A stretch of 55,206 nucleotides of DNA, taken from the NCBI GenBank assembly GCA_949288715.1, contig CASELH010000011.1:1-55206 (forward strand), read 5' to 3'. Shown piece by piece: positions 34,183 to 44,600 of this stretch (the stretch's first letter is position 1; each line of letters opens with the position of its first letter). The notes beneath the pieces were generated by a model that searched no databases, had not been told where the DNA came from, and saw only the letters and a list, made by a program, of their open reading frames with translations. Source of the DNA: an uncultured Bacteroides sp. GTDB taxonomy: Bacteria; Bacteroidota; Bacteroidia; Bacteroidales; Bacteroidaceae. The translations under genes were made by a program, and so were the position numbers.

Positions 34183-35439
34183 ATGGCAATGAAAGAATTT
34201 GTAATATCCGAAGCCCGTGTGGAAACGGCAGTGCTGGTGGGACTGGTGACCAAGACCCAGGACGAGCGCAAGACCAATGAATACCTCGACGAACTGGCTT
34301 TTCTGGCCGAAACAGCCGGGGCGCAGGTGGTGAAGCGCTTCACGCAGAAGCTGGACCAGGCCAACAGTGTGACCTACGTGGGCAAAGGAAAGCTGGACGA
34401 AATACGTCAATACATTCAAGACGAAGAGGAGGCCGAGCGCGAGGTGGGCATGGTCATCTTCGACGACGAGCTCTCGGCCAAGCAGATACGCAACATCGAG
34501 GGCGAACTGAAGGTGAAGATTCTGGACCGCACGTCGCTCATCCTCGACATCTTTGCCATGCGCGCGCAGACGGCCAACGCCAAGACGCAGGTGGAGCTGG
34601 CGCAATATAAATATATGTTGCCCCGCCTGCAACGCCTGTGGACGCACCTCGAGCGCCAGGGAGGCGGCTCGGGCGCAGGCGGCGGAAAAGGCTCGGTGGG
34701 CCTTCGCGGCCCGGGCGAAACGCAGCTGGAGATGGACCGACGCATCATTCTGAACCGCATGTCGCTGCTGAAGGAGCGCCTGGCGGAGATTGACAAGCAG
34801 AAAAGCACCCAGCGCAAGAACCGTGGCCGGCTGATACGCGCGGCACTGGTGGGCTACACCAACGTGGGCAAGTCCACCCTGATGAACCTGCTGGCCAAGA
34901 GCGAGGTGTTTGCCGAAAACAAGCTCTTTGCCACGCTGGACACCACCGTGCGCAAGGTTATCATCGAGAACCTGCCCTTCTTGCTGAGCGACACCGTGGG
35001 CTTCATTCGCAAGCTGCCTACCGACCTGGTGGATTCCTTTAAGTCCACCCTCGACGAGGTGCGCGAGGCCGACCTGCTGCTGCACGTGGTGGACATCAGC
35101 CACCCCGACTTTGAGGAGCAGATAGACGTGGTGAACAAGACGCTGGCCGACATCGGCGCCGCCGGAAAGCCCATGATGATTATCTTCAACAAGATAGACG
35201 CTTATACCTATATAAAGAAAGACGAAGACGACCTTACCCCCCGAACCAAAGAGAACTTAACACTGGAAGAACTGATGAGGACGTGGATGGCGAAACTGGA
35301 AGACAACTGCATCTTTATCTCCGCCCGCCGGCGGGAGAACATTGAGGAGTTGAAGCGCGCCGTGTACAAGCAAGTCAAGGAGCTGCACGTGCAGAAGTAC
35401 CCCTACAACGACTTCCTCTATCAGAAATACGAAGATTAG
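34183..35439 (+). CDS. hflX: GTPase HflX
   Basis: 418 aa (an alternative ATG lies two codons later). The N-terminal HflX domain is about residues 20-150, a glycine-rich linker GGGSGAGGGKGSVGLRGPGE follows near 165-185, and the GTPase domain has G1 GYTNVGKS (224-231), G3 DTVGF and G4 NKID. HflX binds the 50S subunit and ribosomes to rescue or split stalled ones, and affects 50S assembly. The leader holds a long structured repeat (H4). The stop codon lies inside the first heptad of palindrome H5. Confidence 0.95.
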   Translation: MAMKEFVISEARVETAVLVGLVTKTQDERKTNEYLDELAFLAETAGAQVVKRFTQKLDQANSVTYVGKGKLDEIRQYIQDEEEAEREVGMVIFDDELSAKQIRNIEGELKVKILDRTSLILDIFAMRAQTANAKTQVELAQYKYMLPRLQRLWTHLERQGGGSGAGGGKGSVGLRGPGETQLEMDRRIILNRMSLLKERLAEIDKQKSTQRKNRGRLIRAALVGYTNVGKSTLMNLLAKSEVFAENKLFATLDTTVRKVIIENLPFLLSDTVGFIRKLPTDLVDSFKSTLDEVREADLLLHVVDISHPDFEEQIDVVNKTLADIGAAGKPMMIIFNKIDAYTYIKKDEDDLTPRTKENLTLEELMRTWMAKLEDNCIFISARRRENIEELKRAVYKQVKELHVQKYPYNDFLYQKYED

Positions 35440-35516
35440 TGTTTAGTGATTAGTGTTTAGCGATTAGCGATTAATACAGACTAAGTGTTTATCACTAATC
35501 GCTAACCGCTAAACAC
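35436..35516. repeat. Heptad palindrome H5
   Basis: Six perfect-period heptads at 35436-35477 (TTAGTGT, TTAGTGA, TTAGTGT, TTAGCGA, TTAGCGA, TTAATAC), opposite complementary heptads at 35484-35516 (TCACTAA, TCGCTAA, CCGCTAA and so on). The left arm overlaps the hflX stop codon, and the right end is 15 nt before the next start. Confidence 0.85.
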
Positions 35517-35531
35517 TGAAAAATTATTATC

Positions 35532-37517
35532 ATGGCTTACAGAAAATTGACGGAAGAAGAAATCAACCGCCTGAAAGGCCAGTCTTGTCTGGCAGACGAC
35601 TGGGGGCAGGTTGAGGTGGCCGGGGACTTCTCGACCGAGTATGTGCACCACACCCGCTTTTCGGGCCACGTCCGGCTGGGGGTGTTTCAAAAAGAGTTCA
35701 TGCTGCCCGGCGGCATAGGCAAGCATTCGGGCCTGCGGCACGTGACGCTCCACAACGTGACGGTGGGCGACAACTGCTGCATAGAGAACATACAGAACTA
35801 CATAGCCAACTACGAGATTGGAGCGGACACCTTCATCGAGAATGTGGACATTCTGCTGGTGGACGGTGTCTCTACCTTTGGCAACGGGGTGGAGGCCTCC
35901 GTGCTGAACGAGATGGGTGGCCGCGAGGTGCCCATCAACGACAAGCTGTCGGCCCACCTGGCCTACATCATGGCGCTGTACCGTCACCGGCCCGAACTGG
36001 TGGCACGCATCAAGGCCCTCACCGACTACTATGCCAAGAAGCATGCCTCGGCCATGGGCACCATAGGCAGCCACGTCATGATTCTCAACACGGGCTCCAT
36101 CCGGAACGTCAGGGTGGGGGATTACTGCCATATCTGTGGGGCCGGACGGCTGAGCAACGGCAGCATCAACAGCAACGAGCAGGCGCCGGTGCACATAGGG
36201 CACGGGGTGATTTGCGACGACTTCATCATCTCCAGCGGCTCGCACGTGGACGACGGGGCCATGCTGAGCCGTTGCTTCGTGGGGCAGGCCTGCAAGCTGG
36301 GGCACAACTATTCGGCCAGCGATTCGCTGTTCTTCAGCAACTGTCAGGGAGAGAACGGCGAGGCATGCGCCATCTTTGCCGGGCCGTTCACGGTGACGCA
36401 CCATAAGAGCACGCTGCTCATTGCGGGCATGTTCTCGTTCATGAACGCCGGGTCGGGCTCCAACCAGAGCAACCACATGTACAAGCTGGGCCCCATACAC
36501 CAGGGCACGCTGGAGCGGGGGGCAAAGACGACGTCGGACTCCTACATCCTGTGGCCGTCCCGCGTGGGGGCATTCTCGCTGGTGATGGGGCGGCACGTCA
36601 CCCACTCGGACACCACCAACCTGCCTTTCTCCTACCTGATAGAGCAGAACAACACCACCTACCTGGCGCCCGGCGTGAACCTGCGCAGCGTGGGCACCAT
36701 CCGCGACGCGCAGAAGTGGCCTAAGCGCGACGGGCGCACCGACCCGCATAAGCTGGACTACATCAACTACAACCTGCTGAGCCCCTACACGGTGCAGAAG
36801 ATGTTCAAGGGCCACGAGATTCTGGAGAACCTGCGGCAGGTGAGCGGCGAGCTGTCCGACATCTACTCCTTCCACAGCGCCAAGATACGCAACTCTGCCT
36901 TGGTGAAGGGGCTGCGCTTCTACGAAATAGCCATCCACAAGTTTCTGGGCAACTCCGTCATCAAGCGGCTGGAGGGCACGGCCTTCCGCACCAATGAGGA
37001 AATCCGCGCGCGGTTGAAGCCCGACACGCCCATAGGCTCGGGTGAGTGGGTGGACATCTCCGGGCTGATTGCCCCCAAGAGCGAGGTGGACCGCCTGATG
37101 GACGCCATAGAGCAGGGCAGGGTGGCCCGCCTGGCGGATATCAATGCCGAGTTCGGACGCATGCACGCCAATTATTATACGTATGAGTGGACGTGGGCTT
37201 ACGAGAAGCTGGAGGAATTCTACGGCATAGCGCCGGAGAGCATGACCGCCGCCGACATCATCCGCATTGTGGAGAAGTGGAAGGAGGCCGTCGTCGGGCT
37301 GGACCGCATGGTGTACGAAGACGCCAAGAAGGAGTTCTCGCTGGCTTCCATGACGGGCTTCGGGGCCGACGGCTCTCGCTTGGAGAAGGAGCTGGACTTC
37401 GAGCAGGTGCGCGGCGACTTCGAGAGCAACCCCTTTGTCACCGCCGTGCTGAAGCACATAGAGGTGAAGACCGCCCTGGGCGACGAACTGATAGGGCGGA
37501 TGCGGCAAGTGGAATAA
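35532..37517 (+). CDS. DUF4954 family protein
   Basis: 661 aa, no signal peptide. The N-terminal two-thirds contains hexapeptide-like repeats typical of left-handed beta-helix proteins (for example VTVGDNCCIENIQNYIANYEIGADTFIENV near residues 75-105 and the HIGHGVICDDFIISSGSHVDDGAMLSRC region near 220-250). The C-terminal third is helical. It matches the conserved Bacteroidetes DUF4954 family; some hexapeptide proteins are acyl- or nucleotidyl-transferases, but no activity is known here. It is directly downstream of hflX, separated only by heptad palindrome H5. Confidence 0.85.
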   Translation: MAYRKLTEEEINRLKGQSCLADDWGQVEVAGDFSTEYVHHTRFSGHVRLGVFQKEFMLPGGIGKHSGLRHVTLHNVTVGDNCCIENIQNYIANYEIGADTFIENVDILLVDGVSTFGNGVEASVLNEMGGREVPINDKLSAHLAYIMALYRHRPELVARIKALTDYYAKKHASAMGTIGSHVMILNTGSIRNVRVGDYCHICGAGRLSNGSINSNEQAPVHIGHGVICDDFIISSGSHVDDGAMLSRCFVGQACKLGHNYSASDSLFFSNCQGENGEACAIFAGPFTVTHHKSTLLIAGMFSFMNAGSGSNQSNHMYKLGPIHQGTLERGAKTTSDSYILWPSRVGAFSLVMGRHVTHSDTTNLPFSYLIEQNNTTYLAPGVNLRSVGTIRDAQKWPKRDGRTDPHKLDYINYNLLSPYTVQKMFKGHEILENLRQVSGELSDIYSFHSAKIRNSALVKGLRFYEIAIHKFLGNSVIKRLEGTAFRTNEEIRARLKPDTPIGSGEWVDISGLIAPKSEVDRLMDAIEQGRVARLADINAEFGRMHANYYTYEWTWAYEKLEEFYGIAPESMTAADIIRIVEKWKEAVVGLDRMVYEDAKKEFSLASMTGFGADGSRLEKELDFEQVRGDFESNPFVTAVLKHIEVKTALGDELIGRMRQVE

Positions 37518-37565
37518 ACACGGCTTTTTCCGGAGGCATGAAGGAGATTTCTCAAGAATACTTCT

Positions 37566-37573
37566 TACCTTTG
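37566..37573 (+). promoter_or_regulatory. Promoter -7 element of the fumarase gene
   Basis: TACCTTTG, 47 bp upstream of the start. No convincing -33 element. Confidence 0.4.
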
Positions 37574-37618
37574 CCTCAGTAATCAACTAATATGTTACAC
37601 CATTAATAATAAGTAATT

Positions 37619-39259
37619 ATGGCAACACCAGAATTTAAGTACGCACCCATGTTCCAACTGGGTAAGGACGACACGGAGTATTACCTCCTCACGAAGGACG
37701 GCGTGTCGGTAAGCGAGTTTGAGGGCAAACCCATCCTGAAGGTCAGCCCCGAGGCATTGACGATGTTGGCCAACGCGGCCTTCCGCGACGTGAACTTCCT
37801 GCTGCGCCGCAGCCACAACGAGCAGGTGGCCAAAATACTGACTGACCCCGAGGCCAGCGACAACGACAAGTACGTGGCCCTCACCTTCCTGCGCAACGCC
37901 GAAGTGGCCAGCAAGGGGCAGCTGCCCTTCTGCCAGGACACCGGCACGGCCATCATACACGGCGAGAAAGGCCAGCAGGTATGGACCGGTTTCTGCGACG
38001 AAGAGGCCCTGTCGCTGGGCGTGTACAAGACGTACACCGAAGAGAACCTGCGCTACTCGCAGAACGCCCCCCTCACCATGTACGACGAGGTGAACACCCG
38101 CTGTAACCTGCCTGCGCAGATTGACATCGAGGCTACGGAGGGCGACGAATACAAGTTCCTCTGCGTAGTGAAGGGCGGCGGCTCGGCCAACAAGACCTAC
38201 TTCTATCAGGAGACCAAGGCACGCATCCAGAACCCCGGCACGCTCGTTCCTTTCCTCGTAGAGAAGATGAAGACGCTGGGCACGGCAGCCTGTCCGCCCT
38301 ACCACATAGCCTTCGTCATAGGCGGCACTTCGGCCGAGAAGAACCTGCTGACGGTGAAGCTCGCCTCCACCCACTACTACGACAACCTGCCCACTACGGG
38401 CGACGAGACGGGACGCGCCTTCCGCGACGTTGAACTCGAGAAGGAGTTGCTGGTCGAGGCACACCGCATCGGGCTGGGCGCACAGTTTGGCGGCAAATAC
38501 TTTGCCCACGACATCCGCGTCATCCGCCTGCCGCGCCACGGCGCATCGTGCCCCATCGGCCTGGGCGTCAGCTGCTCGGCCGACCGCAACATCAAGGCCA
38601 AGATAAACCGCGATGGCATCTGGATAGAGAAGCTGGATGACAATCCCGGCCAGCTCATCCCCGAAGCCCTGCGCAATGCCGGTGAAGGCGACGCCGTGCG
38701 CATCGACCTGAACCAGCCCATGAGCGAGGTGTGCAAAATCCTATCGCAGTACCCCGTCTCCACGCGCCTCAGCCTGAACGGCACCATCATTGTGGCGCGC
38801 GACATTGCCCACGCCAAGCTGAAAGCCCGCCTCGATGCCGGCGAAGACTTGCCGCAATACTTCAAAGACCACCCCGTGCTCTACGCCGGCCCGGCCAAGA
38901 CGCCCGCGGGCATGCCTTGCGGCTCCATGGGCCCCACCACGGCCAACCGCATGGACCCCTACGTGGACGAGTTCCAAGACCACGGCGGCTCGATGGTGAT
39001 GATAGCCAAGGGCAACCGCACGCAAGTCGTCACCGACGCGTGCAAGAAGCACGGCGGCTTCTACCTCGGCTCCATCGGCGGCCCGGCAGCCGTGCTCAGC
39101 ATGAACAGCATCAAGAGCATCGAGTGCGTGGAGTATCCCGAGCTGGGCATGGAAGCCATCTGGAAGATTCAAGTGGTAGACTTCCCCGCCTTCATCCTCG
39201 TCGATGACAAGGGCAACGACTTCTTCCAGCAACTCAAACCCTGGCAATGCAAGCAGTAA
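37619..39259 (+). CDS. Class I fumarate hydratase ([4Fe-4S])
   Basis: 546 aa, cytoplasmic. Full-length class I fumarase with an N-terminal alpha domain (PFCQDTGTA) and a C-terminal beta domain ([19 protein letters not shown] near residues 420-440). Cys105, Cys225 and Cys319 match the three [4Fe-4S] ligands of the E. coli FumA/FumB enzymes. It interconverts fumarate and malate; in Bacteroides it works in the reductive branch that makes succinate and propionate. It has its own promoter-like element and terminator, so it is probably monocistronic. Confidence 0.95.
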   Translation: MATPEFKYAPMFQLGKDDTEYYLLTKDGVSVSEFEGKPILKVSPEALTMLANAAFRDVNFLLRRSHNEQVAKILTDPEASDNDKYVALTFLRNAEVASKGQLPFCQDTGTAIIHGEKGQQVWTGFCDEEALSLGVYKTYTEENLRYSQNAPLTMYDEVNTRCNLPAQIDIEATEGDEYKFLCVVKGGGSANKTYFYQETKARIQNPGTLVPFLVEKMKTLGTAACPPYHIAFVIGGTSAEKNLLTVKLASTHYYDNLPTTGDETGRAFRDVELEKELLVEAHRIGLGAQFGGKYFAHDIRVIRLPRHGASCPIGLGVSCSADRNIKAKINRDGIWIEKLDDNPGQLIPEALRNAGEGDAVRIDLNQPMSEVCKILSQYPVSTRLSLNGTIIVARDIAHAKLKARLDAGEDLPQYFKDHPVLYAGPAKTPAGMPCGSMGPTTANRMDPYVDEFQDHGGSMVMIAKGNRTQVVTDACKKHGGFYLGSIGGPAAVLSMNSIKSIECVEYPELGMEAIWKIQVVDFPAFILVDDKGNDFFQQLKPWQCKQ

Positions 39260-39295
39260 TGTCTGCTGCCCATTGTATATAGGCTTCTGCAACCG

Positions 39296-39328
39296 CCGCC
39301 CCGTGTGTACAACGCGGGGCGGTTTTTT
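39296..39328 (+). terminator. Terminator of the fumarase gene
   Basis: CCGCCCCG, 11-nt loop, CGGGGCGG, then six T; 36 bp after the stop codon. Confidence 0.85.
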
Positions 39329-39362
39329 GTATCTTAGGCCGGAAATGCGTAACTTCGCCGGC

Positions 39363-39516
39363 GGAAGCGCGGGCGCATCCTGGTGTCGCCGGAAACGCAT
39401 CCCGATGCCGCCGGAAACGCATCCCGATGCCGTTGAAAACGCATCCCGATGCCGTTGAAAATGCATCCCGATCCGTTTCCGACGACATCACGATGTATTT
39501 TTAACGACATCCCGAT
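39363..39516. repeat. 22-bp-period direct repeat array, seven units (T3)
   Basis: Units start at 39363, 39385, 39407, 39429, 39451, 39473 and 39495. Each ends in a conserved GCATCCCGAT-like segment, while the first 12 bp vary (GCCGCCGGAAAC, GCCGTTGAAAAC and so on). The middle four are nearly identical; the outer ones have drifted. Confidence 0.8.
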
Positions 39517-39564
39517 GTCGTGGGCATCGCAGTAAGAAATGTTGAATTTTAACACATAGTAACT

Positions 39565-40350
39565 ATGGGAATGAGTAAGTGGATAGGCGGCGTGCTGGGC
39601 TGGATGGCAGGCGGGCCGCTGGGTGCCCTGGCCGGGTTTGCGCTGGGCGCCCTGTTTGACGCGAACAATAAGGAGCTGCGCGACGAGGCCTGTGGCAGCG
39701 GCGACCCCCTGGGCGGCAATCCCTATGAGGGACAGCGCAACAGCTTCCTCTTCAGCCTGCTGGCCCTGGCCTCCTACATCATCAAGGCCGACGGCAAGGT
39801 GATGCATAGCGAGATGGAGTACGTGCGTGGCTTTCTGCGTGCCAACTTCGGCGAAGGGGCCGTGGCGCAAGGCGAGCAGATATTGCTGCGCCTCTTTGAG
39901 GAGCGCAAGCAGATGGACAGCCGTTCGCCCGGTGCGTTTGCCCGCACCATACGCCAGTGCGGCGCGCAGATAGCCGCCAACATGGGGCGTGAGGAGCGCC
40001 TGCAGCTGCTCAGCTTCCTGGCAGGCATCTCCAAGGCCGACGGGCGGGTGACGCCCGAAGAGGTGGAGGCCTTGAAGGAAGTGGCCCGCTCCATGATGCT
40101 GACCGATGCGGAGGTGGACTCCATGCTTAACCTTGGCGCTACGTCGCTCGACGGTGCCTACAAGGTGCTCGAAGTGAGTCCCGACGCCACGGACGACGAA
40201 GTGAAGCGCGCCTACCGCCGCCTTGCCTTGGAGCACCACCCCGACCGCGTGGCCTCGCTGGGCGAAGACGTGCAGCGTGCCGCCGAAGAGAAGTTCAAGC
40301 AGATTAACGAGGCCTACGAGCGGGTGTGCAAGGCGCGGGGCATGAAGTAA
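39565..40350 (+). CDS. TerB-DnaJ co-chaperone (DjlA-like)
   Basis: 261 aa. The glycine-rich hydrophobic N terminus (residues 5-32) could be a membrane anchor. A TerB/tellurite-resistance-like helical domain spans about 60-190, and a C-terminal J domain has the HPD motif at residues 225-227. This order (TM, TerB, J domain) is that of DjlA, which stimulates the ATPase of DnaK at the inner membrane. The client is unknown. Start ATG at 39565; the ATG two codons later is an alternative. Confidence 0.85.
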   Translation: MGMSKWIGGVLGWMAGGPLGALAGFALGALFDANNKELRDEACGSGDPLGGNPYEGQRNSFLFSLLALASYIIKADGKVMHSEMEYVRGFLRANFGEGAVAQGEQILLRLFEERKQMDSRSPGAFARTIRQCGAQIAANMGREERLQLLSFLAGISKADGRVTPEEVEALKEVARSMMLTDAEVDSMLNLGATSLDGAYKVLEVSPDATDDEVKRAYRRLALEHHPDRVASLGEDVQRAAEEKFKQINEAYERVCKARGMK

Positions 40351-40365
40351 GCAGTTTTCCCCTCT

Positions 40366-41691
40366 TTATTCCAGATACTCCGTCACCTTGCCGCTGAGCT
40401 GCAGTAGGGAGATTTCGCACATCTTGGTGTCGTACTCGGCGGAGAGGATGCGCTCTTCGGCGTCGAGCAGGCTTTTCTGCGCTTCGCGCATCTCGATGCC
40501 CGAGAGGTCGCCCAGCATGTAGCGCTCCATGGCAATCTCGTGGTTGTCGCGTGCGGCCACCAGGTTCTGCCGCTCCAGGCTGAGCAGTTCCAGGTTGTTG
40601 CGGTAGGCTTGCCACAGGTTGCTTAGGTCGGCCCGCAAGGTTTGTTCCACCTGTTCGCGTTCCAGCCGGGCGTTCTGTATGGCCAGGCTGGCATTGCGCC
40701 GCTCGCGGCGGCGGTTGCCGTCGAACAGCTTGAAGCCTACGGTGACGCCAAAGTTCAGTCCCAGCGTGCTGCGTCGCGAGTTGGCCCCCATTTCATACTT
40801 ATTGAGCGAGTAGCCGTAGCCCCCGTTCAGCCGCACGTAAGGGTAGTCGCGCGAGCACACCTTCTTGTAGTCCAGCCGGGCGATGTTCTGGTTCTGTATG
40901 GCTGCCAGCAAGGAGGCATTCACTTGCAGGGTGGCATTCCACAGCTCGTCAAAGTCCAGTATGCGGTCAATGTTGATAAGGCTGTCGCGGATGATGAAGA
41001 ACTGGTCGACGTCTTTGTTGGCCATCAGTTCGTTCAGCTCGATGCGCGAGGTGTGCAGGGCTTCCTGTTGCTTCATGTACTGGGCGCTGTCAGCATTGAA
41101 GTCCACTTTGGCCTGCTGGTAGTCCAGCCGCGAGAAGTCGCCGATGTGGAAGCGTGCCTCCACAATGCGCAGCCTCTCCCTGGAGAGCGACATGGCGTAG
41201 CGGAAGTTCTTCAACCGGATTTTCTGCTGCACGTAGTTGTAGTATTCGGCGGCGATGTTGGCAATCAAGTCTTCCAGGGCGATGCGCGTATTGGTCTCCC
41301 CCTGTCGTTCCAGTTCTTTGAGCTGCTGGTAGTTGGCCGTGATGTTGAAGCCGTCGAAGATGGTCCAGTCCAGGTTGATGCCGGCGTCTATGGTCTGGTC
41401 CAGCACGCCGTTCTCGCTGGTGGTCACTCCGGTGGCGCGGTCTTTGGTGTCGGTGCTGTTCAGCGTGCCGCTGTATCCGGCACTCAGGTCGAGCGTAGGC
41501 AAGGCGCCGGCATTGGCCAGCGTGGCGTTGTTCTGGCTGATGCGTTCATCGTTCTGCACAATGCGCAGGGAGTAGTTGTTTAGGATGCCTTGTTCCAGGC
41601 AGTCCCTCAGGGTGTATACGGGTGGTTGCGCCTGCGCGCTTATGGCGAGGCAGGCAGCGGTTATCAGTAATAAACAGATGCGGTGTTTCAT
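40366..41691 (-). CDS. TolC-family outer-membrane efflux protein
   Basis: 441 aa with signal peptide MKHRICLLLITAACLAISAQAQ. Two OEP repeats with long coiled-coil helices (for example residues about 150-220 and 330-430) are typical of TolC/OprM channels. Its start overlaps the stop of the RND pump by 4 bp (ATGA), so the two are translationally coupled. It forms the outer-membrane exit of the adaptor/RND/TolC efflux system. No lipobox is seen. Confidence 0.92.
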   Translation of the reverse strand: MKHRICLLLITAACLAISAQAQPPVYTLRDCLEQGILNNYSLRIVQNDERISQNNATLANAGALPTLDLSAGYSGTLNSTDTKDRATGVTTSENGVLDQTIDAGINLDWTIFDGFNITANYQQLKELERQGETNTRIALEDLIANIAAEYYNYVQQKIRLKNFRYAMSLSRERLRIVEARFHIGDFSRLDYQQAKVDFNADSAQYMKQQEALHTSRIELNELMANKDVDQFFIIRDSLINIDRILDFDELWNATLQVNASLLAAIQNQNIARLDYKKVCSRDYPYVRLNGGYGYSLNKYEMGANSRRSTLGLNFGVTVGFKLFDGNRRRERRNASLAIQNARLEREQVEQTLRADLSNLWQAYRNNLELLSLERQNLVAARDNHEIAMERYMLGDLSGIEMREAQKSLLDAEERILSAEYDTKMCEISLLQLSGKVTEYLE

Positions 41692-44600
41692 AATTTTCTT
41701 ACTTTGCTTCGGTCAGTGGATATGTAGCTGTATATGGCGGGCACGATGTACATGGTGAGCACCGTGGACACCAGCATGCCGCCCACCACGGCAATGCCCA
41801 TGGCAATGCGCTGGTTGGCTCCCTCACCCGAGGCAAAAGCCAGGGGGATGAGGCCCAGTATGGTGGCGGCACTGGTCATGAGGATGGGGCGCAGGCGTTG
41901 CAGGGCTGCGTCTTTTATGGCAGTCATCTTGTCCTCGCCATGCTCTTGCTTCTGGTTGGCAAACTCCACGATGAGGATGCCGTTCTTGGCCACCAGTCCG
42001 ATGAGCATGATGATGCCAATCTGGCTGAACACATTCATCGTGATGTCGTTGGCATACATGAACACCAGCGCGCCGGCAATGGCCAGCGGCACCGTCAGCA
42101 TGATGACGATGGGGTCTTTGAAGCTCTCAAACTGTGCCGCCAGGATGAGGTAGATGAGCACGATGGCAAAGATGAAGGCAAACATCAGGCTCGATGCGCT
42201 TTCGCTGTAGTCCTTGGAGTCGCCCGCCAAGGCTGTGCGGAAGGTGTCGTCCAGCAGGTCGGCGGCAATCTTGTCCATTTCCTCCAGCCCTTGGCCAATG
42301 GTTTTGCCCTCCGCCAGTCCGGTAGATACGGTAGCCGATACAAAGCGGTTGTACCGGTATAGCTTGGGGGGCGCTGTGCCATACACCAGTTCCACAAGGT
42401 TGTCCAGCTGCACCATGTCTCCGTTGTCGTTGCGGATGTACAGGCCCACCAGGTCGGAGGGCTTGTTGCGTTGCTGGCGGTTTATCTCACCCAGAATTTC
42501 ATATTGCTTTCCGTTCATGTAGAAGTAGCCCATGCGCTGTCCGCTGAGGCCGTATTGCAGGGTTTGTGCAATGTCGCGTGTGCTTACGCCCAGCACGCCG
42601 GCCTTGTCGCGGTTGATGTTGATGCGTGCCTCCGGGTCGCTGAACTTCAGGTCGACGTCTGCCATCTGGAAGGTGGGGTTTTCGTAAACGCGTTCCATGA
42701 ACTTAGGCAATATCTCCTGAAGCTTCTCTATATTGGTGGCTTGCAGCACGTATTGCACGGGCATGCTGCTTCGCCTGCCGCCGAACGATGAGGCCTGCTG
42801 CACGAAGGAGCGGGCTTTGGTCTCTTTCTGCACGGCTTGCGACAGGCGTTCGGCTACCTCCATTTGCGAGTAGTCGCGCTCGTTGATGTCCTTCAAGGTG
42901 ATGCGGATGTTTCCGCTGCCGCTGGACACGCGCGCCGTTACGGCGGCTGCATCGGGGATGATGGAGTCTACCACGTCGTTGATGCGTTCCGTGTAGTCGC
43001 GTATGTACTCGTAGCTCACGCCCTCTGCTCCGCTGGTGTTGATGGTTATCTGCGAGCGGTCTTCCAGCGGTGCCATCTCTGCGGGAATATGTGTCCACAG
43101 CACGCCAATGACGCCAAACATGCAGACGGTGAACACCAGTGCTATCCACCGCCGCTTCAAGAAGGTGGCAAGCGACCGGCTGTACACACGGTTCAGTCCC
43201 TCAAAGAACGGCTCTGTTTTGCGGTAGAACCAATTCTTCTTGGCTTGCTGCTTCAGTAGCTTGGTGGCAAGCATGGGGGTGAAGGTCAGTGCGGCAAAAG
43301 CCGAGATAAGTACAGAGCCGGACACCACGAAACTGAACTCGCGGAACAGGCGTCCCGTTGTCCCTTCCATAAACACAATGGGGAAGAACACGGCCACCAG
43401 TGTAATGGTCGTGGAGATGACGGCGAAGAATATTTCCTTCGAGCCTTCTATGCCCGCCTGCAAGGGGGACATGCCTTGCTCTATACGCACGTAGATGTTC
43501 TCCGTCATTACAATGGCATCGTCCACCACCAAGCCCACGGCCAGCACCACGGCCAGCATGGACAGCACGTTGATGGAGAAGCCTGCCACATACATCACGA
43601 AGAAGGCGCCGATAAGCGACACCGGGATAACAATACAAGGCACCAGCGTTACCCGCCAGTCGCGCAAGAAGAGGAAGATGATGATGATAACCAGGATGAA
43701 GGCCTCGTACACCGTGCTTTCCACCTCGCTGATGGAGGCGCGGATAAAGCGTGTGTTGTCGAAGCCGTAGCTGTAGGTCACGTCTTCGGGCAAGTCTTTC
43801 TGCATGCGTTCCATGCGTTCATATACCGCATCGGCAATCTGGATGTGGTTGGCGCCCGGCTGTGGAATGACTACCACGCCCACCATGGGCACGCCGTTCA
43901 TCTTCATGTAGCTCTTGATGTCGGCAGGGCCGAGCTCTGCGCGCCCGATGTCGCTGAAGCGGATGATGCGGTTGCCGTCTTCCTTGATGATGAGGTCGTT
44001 GAATTCTTCTGCTGTGTGCATCAAGCCCAGGGTGCGGATGGTAAGCTCCGTGGTGTTGCCTTCAATGCTGCCCGAAGGCAGCTCTATGTTCTCGCGGTCC
44101 ACGGCATTCTTCACATCCACGGGCGTGATGCCGTAGCCCGACATTTTCGTGGGGTCCAGCCACAGGCGCATGGAGTACTTCTTCTCGCCCCAGATGCTCA
44201 CGCTACTCACGTCGGAGATGGTCTGCAACTGCTCCTTCACCGTGAGGTCGGCTATTTCGCTCAGCTCCAGCAGCGAGCGTTTATCGCTTTGCAAGGCCAC
44301 CATGAGGATGGGCGATGCGTCGGCGTCGGCTTTCGACACCGTGGGCGGGTCGCAGTCGTCGGGCAGGTAGCGCTGTGCGCGCGACACCTTGTCGCGCACG
44401 TCGTTGGCCGCCGTCTCCAGGTCTACAGACAGTTCAAACTCTACCGTGATGCGGCTCTGTCCCTGCTGGCTCACGCTGGTAAGCGAGCGGATGCCGGGAA
44501 TACCGTTGATGTTTTGTTCCAGCGGCTCGGTAATCTGGTTCTCGATGACGTCCGCATTGGCACCCGTATAGGAGCACGACACGGAGATGATGGGGTTGTC

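Noticed and set aside
34087-35103. 338-codon minus-strand frame opposite hflX
   Set aside because: Antisense shadow of a well-conserved GTPase gene; it also runs through the H4 palindrome.
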